A stretch of DNA of 64,000 nucleotides, taken from assembly GCA_013398955.1 (NCBI GenBank), contig VWPU01009689.1:245345-309344 (forward strand). The letters run 5' to 3'. This document shows, piece by piece, positions 36,133 to 50,109 of the stretch. Both the position numbers and the translations under genes were made by a program. The notes beneath the pieces are model-generated. The model ran no database searches. It was not told the origin of the DNA and saw only the letters and a list, made by a program, of their open reading frames with translations. The DNA comes from Callaeas wilsoni (Eukaryota; Chordata; Aves; Passeriformes; Callaeidae). Positions within the stretch are counted from its first letter, which is position 1. Each line of letters starts with the position of its first letter.

Positions 36133-37651
36133 AGTAGCCAGTGATTACTTCTAAAAAAAAACTGAAAAAAATCAAAATGTAGGAAGATTACATTTCAAGT
36201 GCACTTTGAATGTGACAGAGATGGAAAATTCAGTCTATTCATTATATCAGGCTCTTTGGTAGTTGAGCCAACTATTTCACCTTCAGTAAAGCAATTTCTG
36301 TTTCTTTGACTACAGCTGATTCTGGGATAAATCCTTTTTAAAACTGTTAACCATGCACTGACAGTAGAAAAATAAAGCTCATCTTTGAGTAACATATAAC
36401 AAAAAATATGTCACCTGTCATTCCCTTTCTCACACTGGAATTCCATAACAGGAGTTACCTTGATATGGCTATTCCTGTTTGGATATATAACTCACTGCAA
36501 GCTCCATGACTTCTTATCAGTTTTGCAACTAATACAACTAATATGTCTCTTTTAATGACAGTGTGGATGGTTTTACTGTGTCTTTCGAGAAATATTATTT
36601 TCATGAATCATGAAAGAAGTTATTTTCTCTTTAAAAACCAAGAAAAACTTTTAAGATCTTTGAAAAATATATTGGCATTACAATACTTAGACCCTGGTCT
36701 TTCCTTGAAGAAGTATTTTTAACACCAGACTGCAAGCCAATCAATTACTGACACTAGGTTCAGGTATTCCTGCCTGGTCTAAACATTAGAACTTTTTAGC
36801 TAACATATTCAACATGTTCTAAAAACACATTTTTATCCTTTTTTAGACAATCCAGAAGAACAAGTGTATCACTTAAGCAACAAAGAATACTAGGACATTC
36901 AGCAATGTTATTCATAATTGGCTCCCATGAGCTCCAGTTCTTCAAATGTGGAAATGAAGCTAACCATGAAATAGTTCATGGGTTTGGCTCAAGTAAAAAC
37001 ATCAAGAGTGTGACTCATAAAAGCACACGTTGCTAACTCCTTCTATGCTCAGATGATGCGTTAGCACGGGTATAAAACAGAGGATATATGTGGGATCACA
37101 ATGGCAAGGAAGAAGCAGCTGTTCTACCCATGCTTTTTTATTCTAAATTATAATTATATCAAAGTGAAGCTTAAGGAGAACTACTTCAGATTTAGTTTTG
37201 CAAGCTCCCAGAATAGTTCTTATTCAAAGTGCATGTAACATGTACTGAAAACTCCTTGGTTTTAATTAAAAGGAGAAATTTCACCAGGACTGTAAAACTA
37301 GCCATCCTGAAATAACATGTCTGAGGTTTTGATTCACTGAACCCAGATGACTCTGCTATATTCTCAAACTTTGTTTCCTCATCCCTTAAAGTAAAATAAA
37401 TAATTTCTTTATATTGTCAAATTGTTTGAAAACAATTATGTTCTTTTGGGGAAAAGGAATTTTCACACGTTTCTTGCACAGTGAGTTAAAAGGACTCACT
37501 GTGAGCTTTCAGAAATGCTGCTGGGGTGCAGCCTGCCATTTTTGACATCCCAAAGGAAGAGAAAATACTCAGATACGCAACATCCATTAGTCTAGGGGGG
37601 GAAACTGGGAAACATCTGCTTGCTGCTGTCCCGGTTTACTGATATTCACAG
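36133..37651. other. AT-rich unique DNA
   Basis: No gene or repeat is recognised. Long AT-rich stretch with a few poly(A) runs. Confidence 0.45.
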
Positions 37652-37805
37652 CCCCATCACTCCTGAGGAGCCAGTGAAAGGCATGTCAGTCTTTGAGGAA
37701 GTCTCCAGCACACTTGGGACAAGTCCTGGGGAAAGACAGCACAGTGACGCACCCCCAGGTGACAGTCCAAGAGGAGTCGCACAGCTGGAACTTCGTAATT
37801 ACTAG
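37652..37805 (+). other. Possible terminal exon (weak)
   Basis: An acceptor-like 'actgatattcacag' with a branch-point-like CTGAT ends at 37651. After it a 51-codon frame stays open to TAG at 37803-37805. The peptide is rich in P, E, S and G (PITPEEPVKG near the start, LELRNY at the end). No homology is recognised, the pyrimidine tract is weak and no partner exon is known. It could as easily be a chance frame. Confidence 0.12.
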
Positions 37806-40800
37806 TTCAAATTGTTAGGGTATGTCTGCTCTTAAATAATAATTAAAAATTTCCTTGTTAAGCCCTGGCCTTTGATGATCTTCTACACTGGATAAGTGGT
37901 TTTTTGCCCTCAGCTTTGGGTGACAGCAGGCTCCAGGAGAAGCTCCCACAGGGCAGTGTGAAAGTGGTGACACCAGCTTTGCACTTGTCTACCCATTACC
38001 ATCATCCAGCATGACCCCAGCCCATTCTTTACCTCCACATACTCCTGCAGGCTTTTATGCCCCAGCTCAAGGCATGAATCTTGCACCTGCAATTTCCTGA
38101 CATTAAAGAGTTGGTGTGGTAGGAAATTGCCCTTCATACTGCTGTGGAAGCATCCTGCCCTGGAGTAGTCAGGGCACAATTAATCCCTCAGCAGTCACCT
38201 ACTGGTTTGTCTGGACTAGTAAAATGGGCTGTGCCCTGACACTGAGGACAAAAGCCAGAACTCAGCTCTCCCCTGTGCGTGGCAAACTCCTCCCAGAATT
38301 AGGGTCACCATGTTCAGAGTGCTTGGCAGGAAGGGTCCTTGGCATATGCTGCTCTCCTCACGGTGCCCAGTACCTGCAGCTGGTAATCATCAGTACTAAA
38401 AAAGCCCATGCCAGCAGCCAGGGTAACCCAGCCAAGCAGTGTGGGAAACCACAGAGCAGGACTCCAGCTCTCTATGAACCACAGATGTAGCTCAGATGCC
38501 CAGTTAATGGGCACATCCTGCAGTGTCCTTTGATCCCACTCCTGCCAGGGAGCCTCAGACACACTTTTTGACTTTATAAGTGTATACAAATCAAAAGCTG
38601 TCAGAAAGGTAAGGCTGCCTCCGGATCACTGGCCAGAAATCTGAGCTTGTGAGCTGCTGGGAAACTAAGCAGATTTCCTCTGGAACTAGGCTTTCCAGCA
38701 GTTTAACAGTCCAGGAATTGCAAGCACTTGGCATTGCTAAAGTATACATCAAAAATAGCCAGGCATTGCCTATACCTCTCCACAGAACTGTATGTTCCAA
38801 TGGAGACAGTCCTCCAGAAGGGAATGCAACAGGAAAGGAAATAATCTGATATCTGTGTGGGAAGAAAAATAGGTTTGAATTTAAAGGTCCAGAGAGGTAA
38901 AGGAAGCAGCACAGAAAGTTTTCCAGATATCCTGAATCGACCACCCTAAATTGTTAGGACAAAGTGCCGTGGCACTGCTCTTGATGTAAAATTTGTCAGC
39001 CTGTTGCCGTATCAGTTCAGTGCAGGAGGCTAAGAGGGAACAGCTTAAGCCACCAGCAAAGAAGAGAGGCTGAATGTGCTGCTTGTGAAAAGCACCAGGA
39101 CTGAAAGCTCCAAAAGTGAAAGGGCTTTACTTCTCTTTTCCACTACCTGGCATTGGTGATACTGAGAGATATGTTGCACAGCCCACCCACCCTCATAAAT
39201 AAAGAGAACTCTGTGAGACCCATATACTATGATAAATCTTGAACTTAATAGCAGTGAGGTTAAGAAAAGTGAGAGAAAAAGGTCTGAGAGAAAAGCAATC
39301 CCTGCTGGTCTTTGAAGCTGCTCATCCCAACACAGGAGCTGGACACAAATTTTCCAAAAGCTGTTACATTCATCCCAAGCCTCTCAAAGGCCAAAGTACT
39401 CTTAAACACATCACTTTAGAAAATGTTATTCACTTTGTCCCAAAGGAATGCCCAAAAAGCGAAACCAAACAGCTATCTAGCTAAAGGGAAGAACATGGAC
39501 CAATGCCACCTGTTGTCCAGTTACTCCAAGCTCTTCCATTAGTATTTTCATCTAAAAAGCCCAAATGTGATGTTTTTCTTTTCCCACTCTTCAGTCTTAT
39601 GTACGGCATCAACCAACAATACACATATAAATCAGCTTTAAAATAATGTGGTGTATACTCATCCCATTATGATCCCATTATAACTGACACTGCACCATTG
39701 TTCTACAAACAGGTAAGCACAGGAAGAAGCAGAGGCTCCAATAGTCCTAGTATCCCATGACTTTTAAAAGCCCTAAAGTCTGAGTCACACTATACCATGG
39801 CTTACCAGAGGAGCAAAACTGGAACGTCCAAGAGATCTCTGCTTTATCTGACACACTCTCCAAGTATCTAACATCAGCTTAGCATAGAACTTCAGCTAGA
39901 AACTGAAAAAAGCTGTTGTTTAAATAGTGTTTAAAGGTTTTGTCTGGTCTCAAGAATTAACTCCAGAATTAACCACCAAAGCCTACTTCTCCTGTTGAAA
40001 GTTGGCATGTGTTGAGCAGCAGACACAACGAGCTCCTGGCTAAGGTGGAGCAGAGCACTGTCCTCATGGCCTCAGGGGGCAACTGAGTGCTGGCACAAAT
40101 TTTATGCTGGGGGAAAGTTGGTTTACAATGCAGAAAATAGAGCTGCTCCAACAAGCGGTGGTTATTTAATTACAGCACTTTAAAAGAGACGCTTTATCTT
40201 TAATAAACAAAGTATGTACATGCAATTACATCATTTAAAATATCAACTACTTGTGCAGTGCAAAAATATTGCTCTCAATTGCGTTTTCAAAATACAGCTC
40301 GGTTCCATGCATGTGTTTTGTCTGCTCTCCAGTGCATGAAACTACTCCCTGAAAACTGAGATAAATATGCACAGGAGACAGGACCAAATTGCCTCAGGTC
40401 TTTCACAGAGAAAAAGCTGTATTGTAACCAGCTGATATAAGTACATAAATATACTGGCATCTCTCCAACACTAAGTGAAACCTCTTAAGAGCTTCCTGGT
40501 GAATTTGTTGAGCCCCATGTGGAGTTGCTTTCCCACTCCTCTGTCAGTAACCACATCTCTAAACCAGAGAGATTGGGAGACAGTAAGAAAGTGTTGCTTA
40601 CCTGTACAAAGCAGAATATCTTTAAGCTATTACAAAAGATATTACATTTATCCATTACTGATGTTTCTACCTACCAATGCAGAGAGGCTGAGGCACAGAG
40701 GTTCAGTGAGTTACCAGGGCTTACCTACAGCTACAGTTTCTAACTAGTGATGTGGTGAGTGTTCAGAGGTGAGGAACAAGCATATTTTACCTGAACCATA

Positions 40801-42920
40801 GCCCAGTGCCCAAGCTAGCAGTCCCACCAGTCCAATGTGGCCTCCACAGGGACTCCTTGGGCTCAGACATGGCTATGAAAACTGGGAGTCAGTGTTCCAG
40901 TGGAGTGTATGGACCTGAAGTCATTGTATCAGAAGACCTTAAGTCTAAGGGGGATATTTTGGTTTTAGAAAACCCCCATAATGTATTTACCACATTAAAA
41001 CTCCACAGGTATTTGAAAAAGTTATCATCTGAAGCCAGGTAGATTTTTTTTTTCCACAACTCAAAATCTTCTCTCTTTTGACACACCAGCAAGGCACAAT
41101 GTGTGTTATGCTGTTTTGGATCTACACATGCCCAAAACATACATGTATTTCAACCAGACACCTCTCACCTATGAGTATGGATAATAGTCCATTTCTCTCC
41201 TGTACTATTTTTGGATTTTCTTCCCTGCCCTACTATAAAACAACAGACTGATTCACAGACTTTTCCCTGGGAAATCAAATTACAAAATATTTCACCGATT
41301 CTGTGCAGTTTAAAACTCCAAAGCGACCTTGGGGCTGCCATCCTAAATTTTCTGAATATCTCAACAGCTGGGGCCAATCATAGCCCAAAATTAGGGAAAA
41401 GAACAGAAATTAGGAAGAAAAGAGCTGTTCTGGACACCCAAAGGGAAATACCAACTAGACACAGGCTGCCAAATCCTTATCCCCAAAAGTATTTGAACCC
41501 CTCAGTCTGATTAGTATTCCCAGTCAAGATTTTCCTGCTGGAGTTATGCTAATAACCCAGGTCAGACTTTTCCCATGAAAAAAACAGGGAGGAAAACAGA
41601 CTGTTCTCAATCCTGTTTAGCAAATACACAAGTGGCTTTTCTTCTAATCTAGTTTTGAGTCTCTGTCTTATTGACATAACACAAAGGATGAAATCTATGA
41701 AATCTTCATTAGAAGAAAGGCTCAAAACTGGCTGGCACAGCTCCAAGGTTTGCACAGCAATCCAAAGGCAGAGGTAGACTGAGCTCTCTTCACTCACCTC
41801 CCTCTCTCCCTTCCTCCCTCACCTGGGAGTGCAACCGAGGCAGAATTTCTCCCATGTTAATCTGCTGGTTCTCACCAAAAGAATCAGTAGGCTCGAGGAT
41901 TTTGAATTAAGCAAATGAAGCAGAACACAGATTTGAAAACAAAGAAATGCCCTGACTGCTCAGGGGTGCGAGAGGGTACTTGGGTAAGTCAATCCTTGCC
42001 CTTTCACGGCTCTTTTTTTTGCGTGAGAACTGATGTGGCAGATGTTGGGGAGACCCAGAAACTGGAGCGACTTGGTTTGCAGGAATGTCTACTCTCAGAA
42101 TCCCCTGGGGCTTGGAGAAGAGTGGGAGCCTGATTAGTTCAGCAGGCTCCCCATGCTGTACCTAATCCCAAAGTAGCTCCAGGCAATCCTGGGATATTAG
42201 GGGCAGGTACAAACAAACCTGGACTTGTTCTGCCTGCCAGAGTGCTGGGACAGGAAGGACAGGAGCATGGTGTGGATGGCAGCTGGCTCAGTCAGACAGA
42301 TCACTGCATTAACCCAGCGCTGAACCCGAGCTCTGCTCCAAAAATACTTAGCTTTGCTCAGTACTAGCACAGGTTTACAGCTTCCAGAGCTAAGCTTGTA
42401 AATCCATACGGGGAGGGACACTTCGTAGATTGACAAACTCAGGTCTCTGGCAATTTGGGAATCCTTTTGCTATCTTCTGTCTCACACTGCAGGTGCCTAG
42501 AAACTAAAAAATGTTTTGTATAATTCCTAAATTGTGAAGGTAGCCCCAGAAGTTACCAGCTGAGTAACAACAATACAGCACAACCAACATTCCACCGGAG
42601 TGTTTGTAGGGAACAGAGGTTTTAAGGCAAGTCCAAAAGAGCAGCTGTTTTCATCCTGTTACTACTCAACTGTGGGGCAGCTGAGCATTTTCTATAACAT
42701 TATCTGAACAGGGGCCAGGATATCCAGCAAGATTATTATAGCTTGTTTCTTGGCTTTTCTGAGCCATGGCTTAATGAAATAAATTGGAATAGATTGAACA
42801 TGGTTGGCTAAGTGCCCAACACAGGCCTCGTCACCACTTGGGGAAGAGTAGCAGGCATCAGTGTGAGAGGCTACAGGTTTTTGCTGCCAAGGGTTTTATT
42901 ATATCTCTCCTGATTTACAG
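37806..42920. other. About 5 kb of unique DNA
   Basis: No gene or known repeat is recognised. A few open frames of 60-124 codons on both strands (for example 38116-38490 and 38591-38944) show no domain and no splice-site support. Confidence 0.4.
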
Positions 42921-43019
42921 GGTCCGGCTTGGTAGGTGCCTTACTCTGCAGCTCCATCTCTTGGCAAACATCAGGCACAAAACAGCACAGGCTTTGCGTG
43001 CTTCAGGCAGAGATGCATG
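42921..43019 (+). other. Possible 99-bp internal exon (splice sites only)
   Basis: A pyrimidine-rich acceptor 'ctctcctgatttacag' ends at 42920, and a perfect donor ATG|gtaagt starts at 43020. The 99 bases between them are open in two of three forward frames; one frame contains VRLGRCLTLQLHLL and the other SGLVGALLCSS. A length divisible by three and consensus sites at both ends are suggestive. I recognise no protein, so a non-coding RNA exon or chance pairing is equally possible. Confidence 0.18.
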
Positions 43020-43025
43020 GTAAGT

Positions 43026-44064
43026 TCTTTTCAATGCAAAATACTCCTCATTTCCTCAGCAATAACGGAGGGACATAACTCCCACCTAAAACAGAAGAGG
43101 GAATTTTCTCGTGTACTTCCTTCAGTGTTTGTTATGTTGCCCTGGAAACAGTCCCCAAGTCAGAAAATGGCAATTGAGAAAGAGGAAACAGGGTTTGTGG
43201 GGAGGTATCTTAAATTTTTTTTTTAAACACATAATTACATTTTTTGAACCGATACTATTTTACAGTAATTAGAAAAGATTTATCAATTCCTGAGTAAGCA
43301 TTTTTATTTAAAAATAAAGTTTGTCATCTTCTTTTCTGACCCACCAATATGCCTCTCTGATGACTGATGTAATCATGAAATATCCAGCTACACTGTTCTC
43401 CTTGTTTGTAGGTCAGTATGTCTCATGGAAAATAAAACCAAAAAGCCCACAGATTTGCCATTAATTATTTCTGTTTGCTGCCCCATGGCCTTTTGCAGCC
43501 TGTTTGACTGATGAGCTGATCGGCACCTGCGCTTCCGAGTGAACTTCATCCTAGGTGATGAATAATGATGTGGTTTTGCCATAAGCACAGAATAGCCAAG
43601 CCAAACTTTTTCAGACCTGCTATTAAACCATGGTAATGCCCTTATCTGACCTGGAATAAAAGTATTTTAAACATGTACAATACTAAATGCAGAAGATTAT
43701 TCAAGTTACCTTGTTATAAACTCAGGCTCTGGGAATGGAGAGGAATAAAATGCAGATACAAAACAGTCTTGGACAGTCAAGTGCAAAAGATTTTTTGCTG
43801 AGGAAGTTTGAAAATGAACTAAGAAATTGGAGAGTGAAAATGGTGGAAGGCAAACAAATTTAAGTAAATCAAGAGAGGAACTTGGGTGAGATACCAGTAA
43901 AGCAAGATGCCATCACAGATGAATGCAGCATCTTCAAACAGAAGATGGTGCTTTCTGAGAGGAAGAATATAAACTACATCTTCTGGCTTCTAAATTTAAC
44001 TGTGAAGAGTAAGAAAAATGCTTGGGTGTCACTGGCATTTTGTCAGAGATGTCTCGTAGTGCTA
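43026..44064. other. AT-rich unique DNA
   Basis: No gene is recognised. Purine-rich on the + strand from about 43735 onward, leading into a LINE-like fragment. Earlier parts of the same LINE may be hidden here. Confidence 0.4.
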
Positions 44065-44425
44065 AAAAGAGGAACAGTTAGGAAAGGAAAAGAAAGGAAC
44101 AGAGAAGCAATACTGAAAATACTTTTTATTACCCAAACTGAGCACACCATGATCAGTTCTGGACACCTTGAGAAGGACAAAACAGGCATGAAATGAGTTT
44201 AGAAATAACAATGAAAATAATTAGAGGCATGAAAAGCTTCTAGATGAATAATAAAATCAAACCTGTTCACTTCAGAGAAGGCAAAAGACAAAGGTGTTCA
44301 AATTAATGAATGGCACCAAAGAAAGTGGGTTCTGCTCATCATTTCCCATCATGAAGGAGCAGAAGGGAATGTGCTGAAAATGAAAGACAAAGGATGAAGA
44401 ACAGTCCTTTCCCACAGCAACTGCC
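44065..44425 (+). mobile_element. Ancient CR1/L3-like LINE fragment
   Basis: Ordered weak matches to the CR1 ORF2 3' half: 'gctaaaaagaggaac' then 'ggaaaggaaaagaaaggaac', 'actgaaaatactttttatt', 'gatcagttctggacacct' (about 44151), 'ataattagaggcatg' (about 44217) and 'aattaatgaatggcacc' (about 44302). These correspond to the family's 'cagttctggtc', 'aatgattagaggtatgga' and 'aaaatcatgaatgg' stretches. The copy is very old with no open frame. Confidence 0.5.
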
Positions 44426-45500
44426 TGGTGCTATTCCTTTCCACCAGAGACAACCCAGACCAGGAGTTTTGCAAATTAAAAGGGAATGGAAATTTTCATG
44501 GAAAAAAAAAGAGAGTATGTCAAGTGCTAAAAATAAAGATGTGATTTGATTTTAATGGAGGCTATCTTCCAGTGTAGGCTGCAGGACATAAAGTGATCTT
44601 TGAGGGTGGGCAAGAGCAAACTTTTTCCCCTCCAAGGAAATTCTATCTAACTATCATGCTCTAGCATTTCTCAGACCTTTCACTGCCAAAACTAGCGCTT
44701 TCCACTGTCCCAGAGAGGATGCTGGAGCAGATGCAGGAATGGCTCGTTATGGAGCAACAGGTCCTGTTCTACTGCACCAGCAAACAGGAAAAAGCTGGAA
44801 GACTCTACATGTGGCCACAGGGAGACAGGAGACAGAATTTGCAGGAGTGTAAAAATTAAAACCAGATCCACAACTCGGCTCAGTTCCCAAACATCCAGAC
44901 TTTGAGAGAATAATGCTCCCACTTGGAAACCAGCAGGGGAAAACAGAGAGAAGCTCTGGGCATGATGGTCTTCAGGAGAGATTAATAAACTGACACAAGC
45001 CACTGTGTCAAGTGAAGACTGGAGATGGTGTCTTTGCTCTAGAGAGGAACAAAGATACCCTGTATTTTGCTAACTGGTCCCACTTTCACCCCTGACACTC
45101 ACATATACTAACTCTTACTCAATTTTTTGCTTTTAATTGACAGCTTTCCTGTGTTTTCACAATCGTTGAAACACACTGTAAGAACAGACACATTAATTTC
45201 ATTTTTTTTCTTAGTGACTTGGCTAAATCTAAATATTTTTTGGCTCTTTTTTGAAGATATGAAATAGAAAAATAGGCCAAATTTTGGCATAGCTGCCATA
45301 TTCCACTTCTTTCAGCTCTGTGTTAAAATTTTCAGTAAGGCCCACTGTGTTGCTCTCAGGGATTACATGAGCAAGCAGGGATGTTTTACCACTTTTGGAG
45401 ATTCCAGCCAGGAGTCCCTCCCTCTCTGCTGCCTGTTTAGGGCCTCAGGGTAGGCCAAACACCCAGCCTACGAACAAAGATTTGTGAACAGAAAGAGATA
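44426..45500. other. Unique DNA, nothing recognised
   Basis: No gene or repeat is recognised. A short A run lies at about 44501-44509. Confidence 0.45.
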
Positions 45501-45539
45501 ACACACACACACACACACGCACACACACACACACACACA
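45501..45539. repeat. (AC)n microsatellite
   Basis: About 20 AC dinucleotides with one GC interruption near 45519. It is likely polymorphic in length. The poly-valine-cysteine minus-strand frame over it is an artefact. Confidence 0.97.
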
Positions 45540-48500
45540 AGTACTCAGCATTTCAGAAATGTGCCCCCCTCTTCCTTGTTTCAGTGTGTTTTCAGAGATG
45601 TTCTGTCTCTTCACAAGCAGCAGAGGTTCTGAAATGCAACTGCTACTCATTTGTGTGTGTGGATGGCTGTTTCAAGCATCAGTTCTGCTCCATGGTTTTT
45701 ATTGTTGTGCTATCTTCACTTCACTTCTCTTACCTGATCTTCTAATGCAGCATCCTCCCCAGTTAGCATGGTTAATTATGCAGCCACCCTGCTTGAAGAG
45801 GTGAACATAACATAAGCTTTTACACAACTAATGGGTAGCATTTTTCAAAAGTCCACATGAAAAGATTCTCTTGACACCTCTATCCATGCATTATATGTGT
45901 TTCTTTCTGCTTAGTGACTTGAAATTCTATGATATATAAAATCAGTTATTTGCAAATAGTTTTCCTTTCCCTTAAAGACGGGAATAAAACATTACTTGCT
46001 AGAAGTTCTTTCATCTGTAAAGGACAAGCTGCTTTTTTTGAAGGCCGTGCACTCGCTCCGAGATTTTCCCCATTTCTGCACAACAGTTCATGCTCCACTC
46101 TCAGCCAGAGGGGAGAGCAAGGCAGAGCAGTGGGGGGAGAAACAGCGAAGTACAGCCTGGGAAAATCCAGACACCTCTTTCCTTCAGTCCCTCGACACAC
46201 ACTGACAGAAAGAAATATGACTGAGAACACTATCAATCTGATCTGCTCTTTGATTTTTAATTTTTGTATAGAGGGGCTGTTCCAGTACACAGATAATGAT
46301 CAGAAAGTTGAGGAGGTTTTGCAATAATCAATATAAGCTTTGAACCAGTGCTTAGAATGGTTAGCATTTTAATAGAGACAGGGATATTTTGCTCTCTAGC
46401 ATCAGGCCAGAATATTAACCAGTGGAAATACTTATTCACAGACCTTTCACAATCTAGTTCTCAGTCTGTATAAGACTTCTTAAGTCAGAGATAGGTACAA
46501 GGATTTCAGTGGCGGGAAAAAAAACAAAAAGAAAAGTAAAATCAAAAGACTTTAAGTAGCTTTGAGTGTGTAAAACTTTTGGAATAGACGATGAACATCA
46601 ATGAAACAGAAAAGACAACCTTGACTACAAATCATCTACAGCTCAAACTCCTCTGAAGACAACAGTGGGATAAAGTATAAATAGAAAGCCAAAAAACTAA
46701 ATAAGTCTGATATCTTCAGCCTCCTCACTGGCATCATCTCATATCACCTGGTTCTGCATCCCTCTCCCTGTAAATTGATAATGTGCTTCCCTAGGTTTAC
46801 TGAAGTCCAGTTGAGATGGGCAGCTTGAGTTAAAAACTTAACCCAGTGAAGACCAAAGTGATTGTGGCAGAGAATGAGCATGCGTATGAAACCTGAAACA
46901 AAAAGCAGAGGAAAGATCCCTTCCACTGCTGCTCATCCTTAGGCTTGCCCTGCAGACACCACACCCAAAGACTTGGACCTGGCCTTGGATATACAGGTAA
47001 TACAGGGCAGGGAGCGGGGAGGAAAGGCAACAACTTTCCTTCCTACTCAAGCCTTCACAAGTAGCAACAACTCCAGCTGGACAACTTTGCATCTGTGTAA
47101 TTTATGCAGCTCAGCAGTTAGGGAACTGTGCATCTTGTGAACCAACACTTGAGTGAAACCCCTCTCATCTGAAGGAAAGTAATTTACTTTGCCAAGCCAA
47201 CTCAATTTGACTTTTCTAAAATAGAAAAATAGACCAGCTAAGCCAGAATGTAAATTTACAGAGTGATTTGGAGAAATTAAAAACTACTTTTGACAATCAG
47301 AAGGAAAATAAGAAGAGGGAAAATTATAATGTACCAAGTAGAGCAGAATGTGAGCCATCCATGCTAATGCAGAATTCTTTCTCATTTGTTTTCCAGGAGT
47401 CTCTTCAAAAATATTGAAATTTAGCCTCTACAGCTCAGACTGGCAGCGAGAACAACAATAATAATAAATCACCATATTTGAAAATCAAGAGAAAAGCTAG
47501 GTCTTTTCAGTTTTATTCACTGATTTAATAACTTGTATTTATTAAAACTCATAGAAATTTCAGTGAGATCACAAATTCGTTGAATTTTTGAAAATCAGCA
47601 ACCAGTCAAGTCCTGTGACAATGCTTTAGGCTCACGAAGAAGCCTGACAGAAATAAAACAAAATGTGCTTGCATTTTTTCAGTGTTAGTTGCTATCAATT
47701 CCACTTATGAATCCAAACAACCATGCGTGCACATGGATGCATGCATGGATACACAACTTACAACTTTTTCATAATGGTTTCCTTCCTCTCACAAAAAACA
47801 TAATTAAAGAGGTTGTGTTGTTTTACCAATGCAGAATATTAGTAAACTCTGAAGTGGTTAATTCCTGGTAAAGTCTACAAAAATCCTGCAGCCCCTCACT
47901 TGTTCCTTCACCTTGCTGCACTTTTCAGACCCACTGCAGCAAGTCAGCCCCCAGAAAAAGTTCAGAGTCTAATCACATCCCTGAACTAGGCAAAATCATC
48001 AGCCCTGTGGCTTTGAATGAGTGGGGCAGCCAGGGGAAATGGAGGGAACCGAAGAAAAACTGCTGTATCACTGTGGAACGCTTGGCACCCCACTGCAGGA
48101 AATGAGACAGCAAAGTCAGCTGCAGTCAAGCCTAATCCTCACTGGCAAGGGGGAGAGAAGCAAAGAGAAAGCTGAGGAGGAAACAGCAGGGATTTCCCCT
48201 TAGCAACAATGATATTTGAAAGCACAAAGATACAAATTATTTTTGGGCTGCCTGGACACTTTGCAGGAGCTGGGGATTATGTGTGTGCAGGAGTTCAGAA
48301 GAGGCTGCAAGAGTTCTGGGAGGATCCTAAACTGAGTGTAAAATGTGTAAATCTCTGGTCTGCTATGAGAGAGAAGCTGCAGTGGTTTATTTTAGCTGAA
48401 ATAGCCTTCCTGGGACCTCTGCTTACTGCAGTGACCATCATCGTGGCAATGTTCAAGGCACTTGCTGTCTTCACCTCCTGCTTCTCTCCACAAAGGGTAT

Positions 48501-50109
48501 ACCACAGGCACTTTTATTGTCAACACTCATGATTATTTTGCCTGTGAAACTCAATGCAGGAGTACTTAAATCCTCTTTTGTGAGCGTCTCAGCTCAAAAG
48601 AAATACAAATGATAGCAAAATATCCAAATTTAAGCTATCAGAAAGGCCTCTACCTTTTCTACCTGTACCTTCTGGGGGTCCAAGGCACATTGGATCAAAT
48701 GTGTGTGTTCGTTTGATGGGACAGCCCAGCTCCAAAGTCTGTCAGCAAGCAGAACTGACAGGCTCTAACAGAGGAACCTAGAGCAGGGACCCTACAACGT
48801 CCACATATCACCTATTACACTGCAAAGATGTCTGACAGGCCACCAGCAGGAACTCTGCCCAGATGTGTTAAATAACTCCCTACTGATAAGGATTGTATCA
48901 GCTCTCCAGATACAGCTTAATCATGCCAGTGATTCTTTGCTGTGCTTGAAATTCTAGAATATGCAGTAAAAGTGTTTTCCCTTTTGATTTTTAAAGCATT
49001 GCTAACAATCAGATTGCCCCATATGTTTTATATTTTCAGTTTGTTAGCTGGGATGGAGAATACCTTTGGACAAAGTCTTTGTTTCCTTACACTTAACTCA
49101 GCTGTGCCACCCATAGAGAGGAACAGTTTTCAGAAGTAAGGTACAGGTAAGTCCAGCAGGAAGTACAGACCAGTGTGGATTGTGTGGAATCTGTGGATTC
49201 TTTGCCATGCGGATGATGTCTTGCCTTGTGTAGTTTTTCAGTTTCAGTATTCTTTGCCCTCAGTTTATGCACCATTTCCCCATTTCTCCAGCCTTCCTTG
49301 AACAATATCAAAATTAGGGTTAGGCAGCAGCTAAACTGGAAGACTGCTCTGACCACCTCTGCACACCTTGCTGCAAATAATCTCCTCCGTTGAAAAACCT
49401 CTCCCCATTGTGGGGGCAGCTTCCCTCTAAGAGCAGTTCATGCAAAGGGATTTTGTGAAGGGTCAGAGTATCCTTTGCTCTTCCTCACAAAATCCTAGCT
49501 GGATCATGCCACTGTGCATCGAAAAAAGAGAGCAGGGTCGAAACAGCCCCCACCTCACGCTGCCCTTCTGCCTGAGAGAGGAGGCAGCCCTGCGCATGGA
49601 GGGTGCTGGTCGGAGAGAGTGAAGGAGGCAGGTGCCGCTGGACAGATCAGGCAGGCCTGCCAAGGGCTTCAGCCATGCCCAGCTGCCTCCCTTGTGTTAA
49701 CTCTTGCTGCCTCGGAGGGGATGGGAAAAGCAAACCCCCGAGAGGAGCCGGCCATAACAAGGCTGTCCAAAAGACCACCTTGGAGGAATGGGGCAGTCTG
49801 TACCTCAGGCCCCCGCCTGCCACCCATGCCCCCTCCCCACTACCCTCTGCCCCCACATCCTCCCCAGACCTGCCAAAGGACCCTGTTTCACACCTCTTGC
49901 TTGTCCATGGGCAACCTTTCCGATGTCCACAGCCCCTCTGGCCTCAGAAAGGTCTCCTCAAAGTGACTGATGGTGTTGTCGCATGCTCCATCTGCTCCCT
50001 TGTGCCTGGAGCGGCACTTCCATGACTCCGGGACCCTTCAGACCGAGCAGTGGCTAAACTGAATATCAATATGCCATCCAAGCTCCATGTAAAAAGCACC
50101 TGAATTCAG
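45540..50109. other. About 4.6 kb of unique DNA
   Basis: No gene is recognised. A 107-codon plus-strand frame at 48209-48532 has one hydrophobic stretch in its second half (FILAEIAFLGPLL), but no homology or splice context. The part at 49540-50030 is GC-richer with several overlapping frames of up to 150 codons, a typical artefact of GC-rich DNA. Confidence 0.4.

Noticed and set aside
45501..45539. CRISPR-like or regulatory short repeat
   Set aside because: It is a plain (AC)n microsatellite with no spacers.
48209..48532. 107-codon frame with a hydrophobic stretch, as a small membrane protein
   Set aside because: No homology is recognised, no conserved context is seen, and the length fits chance.
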